Shown in pieces: positions 5,821 through 12,913 of a DNA stretch of 48,747 bases. The notes below the pieces were generated by a model, which saw nothing but the letters and a program-made list of their open reading frames with translations, was not told where the DNA came from and made no database searches. Source of the DNA: Defluviitaleaceae bacterium (lineage in GTDB: Bacteria > Bacillota > Clostridia > Lachnospirales > WQUN01); the NCBI GenBank assembly GCA_009788055.1, contig WQSG01000018.1, positions 1 to 48,747 on the forward strand, in the 5' to 3' direction. The stretch's first letter is position 1. Every line of letters begins with the position of its first letter. The translations under genes and the position numbers were made by a program.

Positions 5821-7110
5821 TTATTGTTCGCGAATAAGCTTTGCTGTAAAAAAGGCGTCCGATGCGGCACAGGGTAAAGTTTGGTTCGCGCTTTGTACCG
5901 AAAACTCGGGGTTGGCTTCTACAAAACGGTTTATGATTTCCATGTTTTCTTCGGTTGCCACGGTGCAGGTGCAGTAGACCAAAACGCCGCCCGCCTTAAC
6001 GTATTTTGCGGCGGTTTCCAGCATCACGGCTTGTTTTTTTGCCAAGAATTTAATGTCATCAGGCGTGCGGGTATATTTAATTTCAGGATGTTTGCGGATT
6101 GTGCCAAGCCCCGAACACGGCGCGTCCAAAAGAACCGCGTCGGCTTGGTTTGCAAGGGACGGGCTGAATATCTGCGCATCGTGTACGCCCGTTTTGATAA
6201 CCGAAAGCCCAAGGCGTTTTTGCGTTTGTTTCAGCAAACCAATTTTGTGCGCGTGAATATCAAAGGAAAGCAACTGCCCCCTGTTTTCCATTTGGAATGC
6301 CGCCGCGAAGGATTTTCCGCCGGGTGCGGCGCATAAATCCAAAATGGTTTGACCGGGTTGTGCGTCCAGCGCGGCAACCGCCGCCATCGCGCCGGGGTCG
6401 GTTACTATAAAAAGCCCTTCGTTGAATGCCTTTAGCTTAGAAATATCGCCTGTGTGACGCAGGGCAAGCATCGGAAATTTTTGCGCGTTTTCATTTTCCA
6501 CGGGGGAAACTTCAACGCCGTCCGCTTCCAGCATTTGCGTAACGTGTGCCGCGTCCGTTTTTAATGTGTTTACTAAAATCGTAAGCGGCGCGGGTTTGTG
6601 GCTGTTTTCGCAGAACGCTATCGCGCCTTTGCCGCCAAGCCATTTAACCAGCGAATTAACCAGCCACGGCGGATACGAAAATCGCAAAGCAATGTCTTTT
6701 GGCGAAAACGCGGGCTTCTCGGGTTCGCGGGCGATATTGCGTAAAATGCCGTTTACGAAACCCGAAAGTCGCTCGAAGCCGTAGATTTTGGTAAGCTTAA
6801 CGGCTTCGTCCACGGCGGCGCGTTCGGGAATGCGCTCCAGAAAACGAATCTGGCAAACAGAAATGCGCAACACATTTCTTATAAACGGCTTCATTTCTGC
6901 CGCAGGTGTATTTGAAAATGCTTCAATTATGTGGTCGATTAAAATTAAATTGCGCACCGTTTCGTTTACCAGCTCCGTGATAAATGCGCGGGATTGCGGG
7001 GCGCGGTCTGTTCCCGCAAGGGTTTTTCGCAACGCAATATTCGCGTATGCACCCCCGTCCAAAATTTCCGTTAAAATTGCAACCGCAATGTCTCTGTCAG
7101 ATTTTTTCAA
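5821..7110 (-). CDS. rsmB: 16S rRNA (cytosine-967 C5)-methyltransferase RsmB
   Basis: A 429-residue protein that methylates C967 of 16S rRNA using S-adenosylmethionine. An N-terminal NusB-like RNA-binding domain (about 1-130, DRDIAVAILTEILDGGAYAN) is followed by a Rossmann methyltransferase domain. That domain has LDLCAAPGGKS (SAM binding), DAPCSGLGTIRKHPEIK (motif IV) and VYCTCTVATEEN (motif VI with the catalytic Cys). The usual frame could start at 7176. I prefer TTG at 7110, because TAGGAAG lies eight bases before it and the protein then begins LKKSDRDIAV, like relatives; it also avoids overlap with the divergent SDR gene. In many Firmicutes rsmB sits with def/fmt/prkC; here it does not. 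Confidence 0.92.
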   Translation of the reverse strand: MKKSDRDIAVAILTEILDGGAYANIALRKTLAGTDRAPQSRAFITELVNETVRNLILIDHIIEAFSNTPAAEMKPFIRNVLRISVCQIRFLERIPERAAVDEAVKLTKIYGFERLSGFVNGILRNIAREPEKPAFSPKDIALRFSYPPWLVNSLVKWLGGKGAIAFCENSHKPAPLTILVNTLKTDAAHVTQMLEADGVEVSPVENENAQKFPMLALRHTGDISKLKAFNEGLFIVTDPGAMAAVAALDAQPGQTILDLCAAPGGKSFAAAFQMENRGQLLSFDIHAHKIGLLKQTQKRLGLSVIKTGVHDAQIFSPSLANQADAVLLDAPCSGLGTIRKHPEIKYTRTPDDIKFLAKKQAVMLETAAKYVKAGGVLVYCTCTVATEENMEIINRFVEANPEFSVQSANQTLPCAASDAFFTAKLIREQ

Positions 7111-7170
7111 GATTTCACTTCCTACGAGGAATTTTTCTTGGTATATTAACATTAAATGGAGGGATTTGTC

Positions 7171-7896
7171 ATGCAAAACGTAATTATCACAGGCGCGGAC
7201 AGAGGATTGGGCCTTAGCCTGTGCAAAGAATTTCTAAATCGCGGCCGGCGGGTTTTCGCAGGAAAATACATGGAAGACTATTTTTTGCTTGAAGATTTGC
7301 AACGTGAAAACAAAAACCTTCACATTCTAAAAATTGATATGAGTTGCGCGGAAAGCATATCAAATGCGGCGCGTGACGCGGCAGACGTATTGGCGGGCAA
7401 TCCGCTTGACATGATAATTTCCAACGCGGCGTTGATGGGAAAGGTGAACTGCAAAATAAACGAGCCGCCCATGGATTTGGACGCTGTTTGGCGTTCGTTT
7501 AATGTAAACGCGCTGGGTGTTTTGCGCTTGACGGCGGCGTTTTTGCCATTGATGAAAAATGGCTTGCAACGCCTTTGTTATGTCTCCAGCGAAGTAGCTT
7601 GTATTAATCTGATGAAAAACCGTCACTCTGATTCTTTCGCGTACCCCATGAGCAAAGCCGCAATGAACATGGCAATTCGCTTAATGCACAACGAACTTTT
7701 CCCCCAAGGTTACACCTTTCGATTGTTTCATCCCGGCTGGATGAAGTTCCGCGAAAAAGACGGCTCTCTAGCCGAAGAAGGAAAATACGACCCCGATTAC
7801 ATTGGCGAAAAAGCCGCCCGCTACTTCGACACGCCGCTCCACGATGAAAACAGGCTTGTAATGGTAGACTTTAACGGTTACGAATGGCCGTTTTAA
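7171..7896 (+). CDS. Short-chain dehydrogenase/reductase
   Basis: A 241-residue NAD(P)-dependent oxidoreductase. The Rossmann nucleotide-binding motif TGADRGLGLSLC is at residues 7-18, the NAA motif appears as ISNAALMG, the catalytic Ser is in CYVSSEVA, and YxxxK appears as FAYPMSKAAMN. The substrate is not evident. ATG at 7171 follows GGAGGG by nine bases; the upstream ATG at 7156 lacks a site. It is divergent from rsmB and followed after 25 bases by the RidA gene, so the two may form an operon. Confidence 0.9.
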   Translation: MQNVIITGADRGLGLSLCKEFLNRGRRVFAGKYMEDYFLLEDLQRENKNLHILKIDMSCAESISNAARDAADVLAGNPLDMIISNAALMGKVNCKINEPPMDLDAVWRSFNVNALGVLRLTAAFLPLMKNGLQRLCYVSSEVACINLMKNRHSDSFAYPMSKAAMNMAIRLMHNELFPQGYTFRLFHPGWMKFREKDGSLAEEGKYDPDYIGEKAARYFDTPLHDENRLVMVDFNGYEWPF

Positions 7897-7921
7897 AGTT
7901 CTAAATGAAAGGAAGATTTGT

Positions 7922-8299
7922 ATGAGTGAAATTAAAAGGTATAATTTGGACAACGATACTGCTGAAGGAAATGCCTATTCAGAAATTGTTGAAGCGGGAG
8001 ATTTTGTTTTCCTGTCCTTTTGCGTTGGAAATGTTGGGCAATCTGTTGAAGCACAGGTAAACGGTGCGCTTGATAACATGGCAGAGAGATTAAAAAAGGT
8101 TGACTTAACACTTGAATCGGTGGTTAAAGTTGACGTAATGATGAAAGACCCATGGAACATTCCTACTATGGAAAAGGTATTTAAGGAGCGGTTCAAAGGC
8201 GTTTATCCTGCCCGTAAAACTATATCCACAGAATTTGCTCACAACGGCGGTGAAAGTGGCTTGCAAGTTCAAATTGATGCTGTGGCGTACAAAAAATAA
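7922..8299 (+). CDS. RidA family (YjgF) reactive-intermediate deaminase
   Basis: A 125-residue protein of typical length for the trimeric RidA family, which hydrolyses enamine/imine intermediates from PLP enzymes. Recognisable parts are the N-terminal AYSEIVEAGDFVFLSFCVG, the central DNMAERLKKVDLTLESVVKV and the final RKTISTEFAH region, followed by QVQIDAVAYKK. The Arg that binds the carboxylate in RidA is usually in a PxR motif; here YPARKT fits. A GAAAGGAAGATTTGT site precedes the ATG. It lies directly downstream of the SDR gene. Confidence 0.88.
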   Translation: MSEIKRYNLDNDTAEGNAYSEIVEAGDFVFLSFCVGNVGQSVEAQVNGALDNMAERLKKVDLTLESVVKVDVMMKDPWNIPTMEKVFKERFKGVYPARKTISTEFAHNGGESGLQVQIDAVAYKK

Positions 8300-8353
8300 A
8301 TGCAAGTAAAGATTTGTTCAGACGGTTTATGGGTTATTTACATCCTTTATAGC

Positions 8354-8415
8354 AGACCTGTCCGAAAACTCCGCAACGCCGCCTTGGCGGCATTACGGAG
8401 TTTTCGGACAGGTCT
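8354..8415. repeat. Structured intergenic repeat with AGACCTGTCCG inverted ends
   Basis: A perfect 20-bp inverted repeat (8354-8373 and 8396-8415), starting AGACCTGTCCG, encloses an inner hairpin GCCGCC-TT-GGCGGC (8378-8391). A longer relative lies at 41152-41312; it shares the ends and the inner CCGCAACGCCGCCTT segment. Here it sits between convergent genes and probably acts as a bidirectional terminator. Its last two bases overlap the TAG stop of the minus-strand gene. Confidence 0.85.
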
Positions 8416-8704
8416 AATGTTTATTTTTTTCGATTATTACATCTCTTTTTTCTCTTGAAAATATTTCGTTACCCTCAAAGCATTTTTTGTAATATATTAT
8501 TTCTTCTTTTGGCATTTCACAGTATTTTTCGTTACTGTGCCACATAGCCATAAACGCTTCCAATGTAAGTTCATCTGTCAAGCAACAAGCATTTGAAACA
8601 CTCATAATGTCGTGGGTAAGTAAGGCAATATCAGCATATTCCATTTTTCCGTCAAGAAACAAGCAAATAATTTCATATAATCTTTTATTAACAAGTTCAA
8701 GCAC
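8414..8704 (-). CDS. Small hypothetical protein
   Basis: A 96-residue acidic, probably helical protein beginning MLELVNKRLYEIICLFLDGK and ending in IIEKNKH. GTG at 8704 is chosen because GGAGGT lies six bases upstream; the longer frame to 8779 has no site. No family is recognised. The stop codon lies in the edge of the inverted repeat at 8354-8415, so repeat insertion may have set the C-terminus. Confidence 0.65.
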   Translation of the reverse strand: MLELVNKRLYEIICLFLDGKMEYADIALLTHDIMSVSNACCLTDELTLEAFMAMWHSNEKYCEMPKEEIIYYKKCFEGNEIFSREKRDVIIEKNKH

Positions 8705-8835
8705 ATTTACACCTCCGCTAATATGAGTTTTCAAACCAACACTCTGCGTCAAAATGTATCTAATTAAAATATAGTACACCTACTGCCGCAATTTCTGCCC
8801 TAATATAATGCTCCGTCCAATAGCTTTTTTAATAG

Positions 8836-8898
8836 CGTTATTTCCACCCTTTGCAATGTGCGTTCTAGTACGTTATCTGCGAAGGGTGTAAATAATGC
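8836..8898. promoter_or_regulatory. Inverted pair of a 19-bp motif upstream of the NapH-like gene
   Basis: CGTTATTTCCACCCTTTGC (8836-8854) is repeated in inverted orientation at 8879-8897 (plus strand GCGAAGGGTGTAAATAATG). A third, direct copy lies just downstream of the NapH-like gene at 9768-9786 (CGTTATTTACACCCCTTAC). The inverted pair could form a hairpin or a dimeric operator. The rest of 8780-9007 holds no gene; the sequence just before the ATG at 9008 is AT-rich with the site CGGAGATT. Confidence 0.45.
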
Positions 8899-9007
8899 AC
8901 ATGGAATACACATCGCCGCAGGAATTCAAAAATTGTGTTAAAATAGCTTGTATATGTGTTAAATCTATTATAGATGTAGCAGTCATGGAACGGAGATTCA
9001 ACAAAAA

Positions 9008-9748
9008 ATGAGCAAGCGACAAACTATTAGAAAAGCATTTCTCATTGGAATGTTTTTTACATTTCCTGTCACCATTGCATGGATGTCACCTGCTATGCCG
9101 ATTATTTATGGGTTTGGCGGAATTATTGTGGGTGCAACTATTATGTTTTTATTGCATTTTTTTATCGCGCTATTTTTTGGCAGAGCTTATTGCGGGTTTG
9201 TATGTCCGGGTGGTGGAGTGAGCGAGTGCTTAATGCGAATTAACGATAAAGAGGTAAAAAACAGCAAACTCAGAGTCGGAAAATATATCGTTTGGGCATT
9301 TTTAGTCATTGCTACGGTTGGTTCTTTCATATGGGCGGGCGGTGTAAGTGAAGTTGATTTTTTCGCAGGTCTTGAAGGTGGCTGGATATTCTTACATACT
9401 CCTTATCGCTATGCGATTTATTTCGGTGTTCTTTTTGGTACATTGGTGTTTCAACTATTGCTGGGCAAGCGCAGTTTTTGTCAATGCGCTTGTTGGATAG
9501 CACCGTTTATGATTATAGGAACAAATGTGTCTGATTGGCTCAGGCTACCGAGGTTGCGCCTAAAAGCAAATCAAGATAGTTGCAACGGGTGCAACCTTTG
9601 TTCAAAAAAATGTCCTATGAGTTTAGATGTGAAAAGCATGGTCAAAACTTCCGACATGAAAAACGCAGAATGTATATTGTGCGGAGAATGTATTGACATT
9701 TGCCCTAAGAAAGCCATTTCTTATACTTTCAAAAACGAATCGACATAA
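9008..9748 (+). CDS. NapH-like membrane polyferredoxin (4Fe-4S)
   Basis: A 246-residue integral membrane electron-transfer protein of the NapH/NosR/RdxA type. About four membrane segments are visible, beginning KAFLIGMFFTFPVTIAW and IMFLLHFFIALFFG. The cytoplasmic or membrane Cys motifs are CGFVCP after the second segment and CQCACW after the fourth. Two C-terminal 4Fe-4S clusters are CNGCNLCSKKCP and CILCGECIDICP. Such proteins relay electrons from the quinone pool or ferredoxin to partners; no reductase is adjacent, so the partner is unknown. CGGAG lies about ten bases before the ATG. It is monocistronic and followed by a terminator. Confidence 0.85.
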   Translation: MSKRQTIRKAFLIGMFFTFPVTIAWMSPAMPIIYGFGGIIVGATIMFLLHFFIALFFGRAYCGFVCPGGGVSECLMRINDKEVKNSKLRVGKYIVWAFLVIATVGSFIWAGGVSEVDFFAGLEGGWIFLHTPYRYAIYFGVLFGTLVFQLLLGKRSFCQCACWIAPFMIIGTNVSDWLRLPRLRLKANQDSCNGCNLCSKKCPMSLDVKSMVKTSDMKNAECILCGECIDICPKKAISYTFKNEST

Positions 9749-9767
9749 TAAGCAAAATAAGCATTGA

Positions 9768-9786
9768 CGTTATTTACACCCCTTAC
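9768..9786. repeat. Third copy of the CGTTATTTxCACCC motif
   Basis: CGTTATTTACACCCCTTAC, related to the inverted pair at 8836-8898. The three copies flank the NapH-like gene only, within the part of the window examined by eye. Confidence 0.45.
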
Positions 9787-9830
9787 AACATATAGCTTAC
9801 ATTCACGTTGTATCCCTTATTGAATTCGCA

Positions 9831-9862
9831 AATTCTCTCGCCGGTTGGCGGGAATTTTTTTT
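9831..9862 (+). terminator. Probable rho-independent terminator
   Basis: An imperfect stem, AATTCTCTCGCC with GGCGGGAATT around GGTT, is followed by a run of eight T. It separates the NapH-like gene from the MerR gene. Confidence 0.6.
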
Positions 9863-9871
9863 GCCTTTCAC

Positions 9872-9902
9872 TTGACTCTTCCTTTACGGAAGCGGGTAAA
9901 AT
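9872..9902 (+). promoter_or_regulatory. MerR-type promoter with 19-bp spacer and dyad operator
   Basis: TTGACT (9872-9877) and TAAAAT (9897-9902) are separated by 19 bp, the over-long spacing typical of MerR-activated promoters. The spacer contains the dyad CTTCC-tttac-GGAAG (9878-9892). The regulator encoded immediately downstream is itself MerR-type, so autoregulation is the simplest reading. The same layout recurs at 31191-31221 on the other strand. Confidence 0.8.
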
Positions 9903-9932
9903 AACTGTAAATAAAATTTTGGAGGGGTTGGA

Positions 9933-11708
9933 ATGGGTAATCTTATTAAAATCAAGGATATGTCGGCAAAGTACGATGTATCGGCGCGGACCATGCGCTA
10001 TTACGAAGACATCGGCTTGTTGGAAAGTACCCGTTTAGACGACTATGCGTATCGCTTGTATGACGAATCGGCGGTACAAAAGTTGGAACAAATTTTGATT
10101 TTGCGCAAACTTAATATTACGATAAAAGATATTCAGCGCATTTTTAATTCAACGGGTTCGGAAATTATATTGGAAGTGTTGGGGAAAAAAGCTGATGATA
10201 TAGACAACGAAGCCGCTCTTTTGCATGAATTAAAGAAACTTGTGTTGGATTTTATTCGTCAAATTGAAACGTTGGATTTTTCAAATGGTTCTGATGTAAA
10301 AAAGCTTTACGAAAAAGCCAGAGATATGGAAAAACAACTGGAAAATCCTGCTAAGCGTCTTATGGAAGTAACCGCGCAAATGGATAAGAAAATACCCGGT
10401 GTAATGGTAGTAAACATACCAAAATTCCGAGCGGTAACATCGGGAATGATGGCATTTGACGAATTGTTCGGCGGGTGTTTTGATGACTGGATGAATAAGA
10501 ATCGCCATCTTTTCAAAGATGTTTTGTTTGACTGCCCTGATTTTCTGTGCGAAAAAGACGGAAAAGCCTATTGGTTGTGGGCAATTAAAGACGATGTAAC
10601 CGCGACAGACACCGCGCCCTATGAAATTGTAGACTTTGAAGGCGGGATATATGCCACATCTGTCAGCATAGACATGGACGATGAGAGCATGGACAAGGTA
10701 CACAGCAATGTACTTTCGTGGCTTAAAGGCACAAACTTTGCCCATGATACCTCGCGGGATTTTATGGGGCATATGATTTATCCCACAAGCGAAATAAAAC
10801 TTGGGCTTGGTTATCATCAGCTTCAGCGGTACATTCCCATAAAATTTGACAGTGAGAACTGGAAAACCGTGTACTCGCTATCCACGGATGAATATGTGCA
10901 GGGGCAAGAAAACGGCACAAAGAACGGCGGCTTTGGCTCTGAATCGAAAGGTATAGCTTCCACAGGCAACCCCGAATTTACCTTCAGCGAAGGCACTATT
11001 TTGGTTGAAAAACGGAAAAACGATTGGGACGGCGTGTATGTAAAAACTGATAAAATGAACCTGCAACCCAATAATTATTGCTATATCGAAGTTGTCGGGC
11101 GGGTGACAGGCAAGCTCAAAAGCAGGGGGGGTATCGAGCTAACAGGCATTGCAGACGGCTACGAAAACGTAGGCTATCACTCCATTTCCGACGGCGCAGA
11201 CTTCAAAATAGCACACATCTTCCCAATAATGAAAGACAAAACAATCCCCCATATAAGAATTTCATCAGGCCACATCGCCAGAACCGTGCCATTCTTGATA
11301 AAAAGCATAGAAGTAAAAATAAAGCCATTTTCACACACGCCAAACTACACAAGCCCCGAAACATTCAAATATCTGGTATTCGACACGGAAACATTCCAAC
11401 GCCATTGCGAAAAAGCAACCATAACGGGCGTGGAAGGCATTGAAACACTGTTGATTGAATCCCCCGATGAGCCGGCGGTGAAATTTTCACCGGGGAAATA
11501 TTTGGAAACACATATTCCGTCAAACATTCGCGACATAGGTGACGTTTGCAAACACGTAAAAGACCTTTTTGAAAACTACATTCCTGAATGGCTGACATAC
11601 GGCGCAGGCTATGAACTTACAGGCGAGCCGCCGATACTCCGACCCAACCCAAATAATGAAAACATCACTACCCTAATCGTAAGAATCACACCGCAGGAGG
11701 AATCATAG
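9933..11708 (+). CDS. MerR-family regulator with large GyrI-like and carbohydrate-binding-like sensor
   Basis: A 591-residue transcription regulator; classical MerR proteins have 120-280. Residues 5-75 form the winged-helix DNA-binding domain (IKDMSAKYDVSARTMRYYED, DYAYRLYDESAV), followed by a dimerisation helix to about 150. Residues 152-310 resemble a GyrI/AraC effector-binding domain (VMVVNIPKFRAVTSG, then YWLWAIKDD). Residues about 345-455 look like a beta-sandwich carbohydrate-binding module (EKRKNDWDGVYVKT, NYCYIEVVGRV, HIRISSG). Residues 465-591 again look GyrI-like (SPGKYLETHIPSN, ending TTLIVRITPQEES). GGAGGGG precedes the ATG. It may sense a sugar ligand and control the uptake locus. 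A decayed paralogue lies at 30748-31165. The domain assignments beyond the MerR head rest on pattern only. Confidence 0.85.
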   Translation: MGNLIKIKDMSAKYDVSARTMRYYEDIGLLESTRLDDYAYRLYDESAVQKLEQILILRKLNITIKDIQRIFNSTGSEIILEVLGKKADDIDNEAALLHELKKLVLDFIRQIETLDFSNGSDVKKLYEKARDMEKQLENPAKRLMEVTAQMDKKIPGVMVVNIPKFRAVTSGMMAFDELFGGCFDDWMNKNRHLFKDVLFDCPDFLCEKDGKAYWLWAIKDDVTATDTAPYEIVDFEGGIYATSVSIDMDDESMDKVHSNVLSWLKGTNFAHDTSRDFMGHMIYPTSEIKLGLGYHQLQRYIPIKFDSENWKTVYSLSTDEYVQGQENGTKNGGFGSESKGIASTGNPEFTFSEGTILVEKRKNDWDGVYVKTDKMNLQPNNYCYIEVVGRVTGKLKSRGGIELTGIADGYENVGYHSISDGADFKIAHIFPIMKDKTIPHIRISSGHIARTVPFLIKSIEVKIKPFSHTPNYTSPETFKYLVFDTETFQRHCEKATITGVEGIETLLIESPDEPAVKFSPGKYLETHIPSNIRDIGDVCKHVKDLFENYIPEWLTYGAGYELTGEPPILRPNPNNENITTLIVRITPQEES

Positions 11709-11709
11709 G

Positions 11710-12699
11710 CTAACGTCGGAAATTCCATGTATCCCTGCACATATCTTCGATGGTTCGTTTTGCTTTGAAGCCGAGAATTTTCTCGGCTTTTTTTGGGCTG
11801 GTGTAGCTTACGGGCAGGTCGCCTGCGCGGCGTGGCGCGATAGAGTAGGGGAGTTTCAGCCCGTTTACGGTTTCAAATGTAGTAATCATTTCCAAAACGG
11901 AAACGCCGCGCCCCGTACCAAGGTTGAATACTTCAAAGCCCGTGTTTTTGTTTGCGAAATTGATAGCGTTCATGTGGCCTTCCGCCAAGTCCATGACATG
12001 GATGTAATCGCGGATACCCGTGCCGTCGGGGGTGTCGTAGTCGTTGCCGAAAATTTTTATTTCGCTGTGAATGCCACGCGCCGTTTGCGCAATAAAAGGC
12101 ATTAGGTTGTTTGGAATTCCTGATGGTTCTTCGCCGATAAGTCCGCTTGTGTGCGCACCTACGGGGTTGAAATATCGCAAGGATACAACGGAAAAATCCG
12201 TCTCTGTTGCCGCAAAGTCGCGCAGAATTTGCTCGCACATAAATTTAGACCATCCGTAGGCGTTGATTGACCCAAGGGGTGAGTCTTCCGTAAGCGGCAT
12301 GGGATTGTCGTTTTTGTACACCACTGCCGATGATGAAAAAATTATTTTCGGTACGCGGTGTTTTTTCATGCACTTGCAAATATTTAGCGTGGATATAAGA
12401 TTATTTTCGTAGTACATAATTGGTTTTGCAACAGATTCTGCCACGGCTTTAAGACCCGCAAAGTGAATAACGCAATCGAATTTGTGCGATGCAAAAATTT
12501 CCTCCGTAGCGGCTTCATCACATAAATCCGTCTTATAAAAAGGAAAGCTTTTTTGCGTGATTTTTTTTATTCCGTCAATCGCGTCCATGGAGCTGTTTGC
12601 AAGATTATCTGCCACGACAATGTCGTAGCCGTTTTCTAAAAGCACTGTGCAGGTGTGGCTTCCGATATATCCTGCGCCGCCGGTTACTAAAATTTTCAT
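11710..12699 (-). CDS. galE: UDP-glucose 4-epimerase
   Basis: A 329-residue NAD-dependent epimerase interconverting UDP-glucose and UDP-galactose in the Leloir pathway and for cell-surface sugars. The N-terminal motif VTGGAGYIGSHT binds NAD; IHFAGLKAVAES and SSSAVVY carry the catalytic Ser region; the catalytic Tyr-Lys pair lies in NAYGWSKFM. SLRYFNPVGA, NNLMPFIAQ and GTGIRDYIHVMDLA are typical of bacterial GalE. The length is normal. The ATG at 12699 follows AAGGGAGCG. It is convergent with the MerR gene, one base apart, and divergent from the solute-binding protein gene. Confidence 0.94.
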   Translation of the reverse strand: MKILVTGGAGYIGSHTCTVLLENGYDIVVADNLANSSMDAIDGIKKITQKSFPFYKTDLCDEAATEEIFASHKFDCVIHFAGLKAVAESVAKPIMYYENNLISTLNICKCMKKHRVPKIIFSSSAVVYKNDNPMPLTEDSPLGSINAYGWSKFMCEQILRDFAATETDFSVVSLRYFNPVGAHTSGLIGEEPSGIPNNLMPFIAQTARGIHSEIKIFGNDYDTPDGTGIRDYIHVMDLAEGHMNAINFANKNTGFEVFNLGTGRGVSVLEMITTFETVNGLKLPYSIAPRRAGDLPVSYTSPKKAEKILGFKAKRTIEDMCRDTWNFRR

Positions 12700-12731
12700 G
12701 GGTCACGCTCCCTTACATAAATTTTTCATAC

Positions 12732-12761
12732 AGGATAGTTTTTTTATATACGGCTTGTCAA
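12732..12761 (-). promoter_or_regulatory. Promoter of galE
   Basis: On the minus strand TTGACA (12761-12756) and TATCCT (12737-12732) are separated by 18 bp, 32 bases before the galE start codon. Confidence 0.6.
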
Positions 12762-12821
12762 GTCGCGAGAAAAACATTACAAAACACAGGTTTTCTTTTG
12801 GAACTTGTTACAAAGAAATAA

Positions 12822-12850
12822 TTGCAACTGTTTAATGTGTGTGCTAGAAT
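12822..12850 (+). promoter_or_regulatory. Promoter of the polysaccharide-uptake locus
   Basis: TTGCAA (12822-12827), 17 bp, then TAGAAT (12845-12850). The start codon follows at 12914, leaving a leader of about 57 bases with a small hairpin (TTGGAGAAAACTCCAA, 12873-12888). Confidence 0.6.
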
Positions 12851-12913
12851 GCCGATATATTGGTAGACTTGTTGGAGAAAACTCCAAACTTTCCAAAAAC
12901 GGAGGGTTTTTAT

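Noticed and set aside
5881..6336. 151-codon plus-strand frame opposite rsmB
   Set aside because: Fully antisense to the conserved methyltransferase domain.
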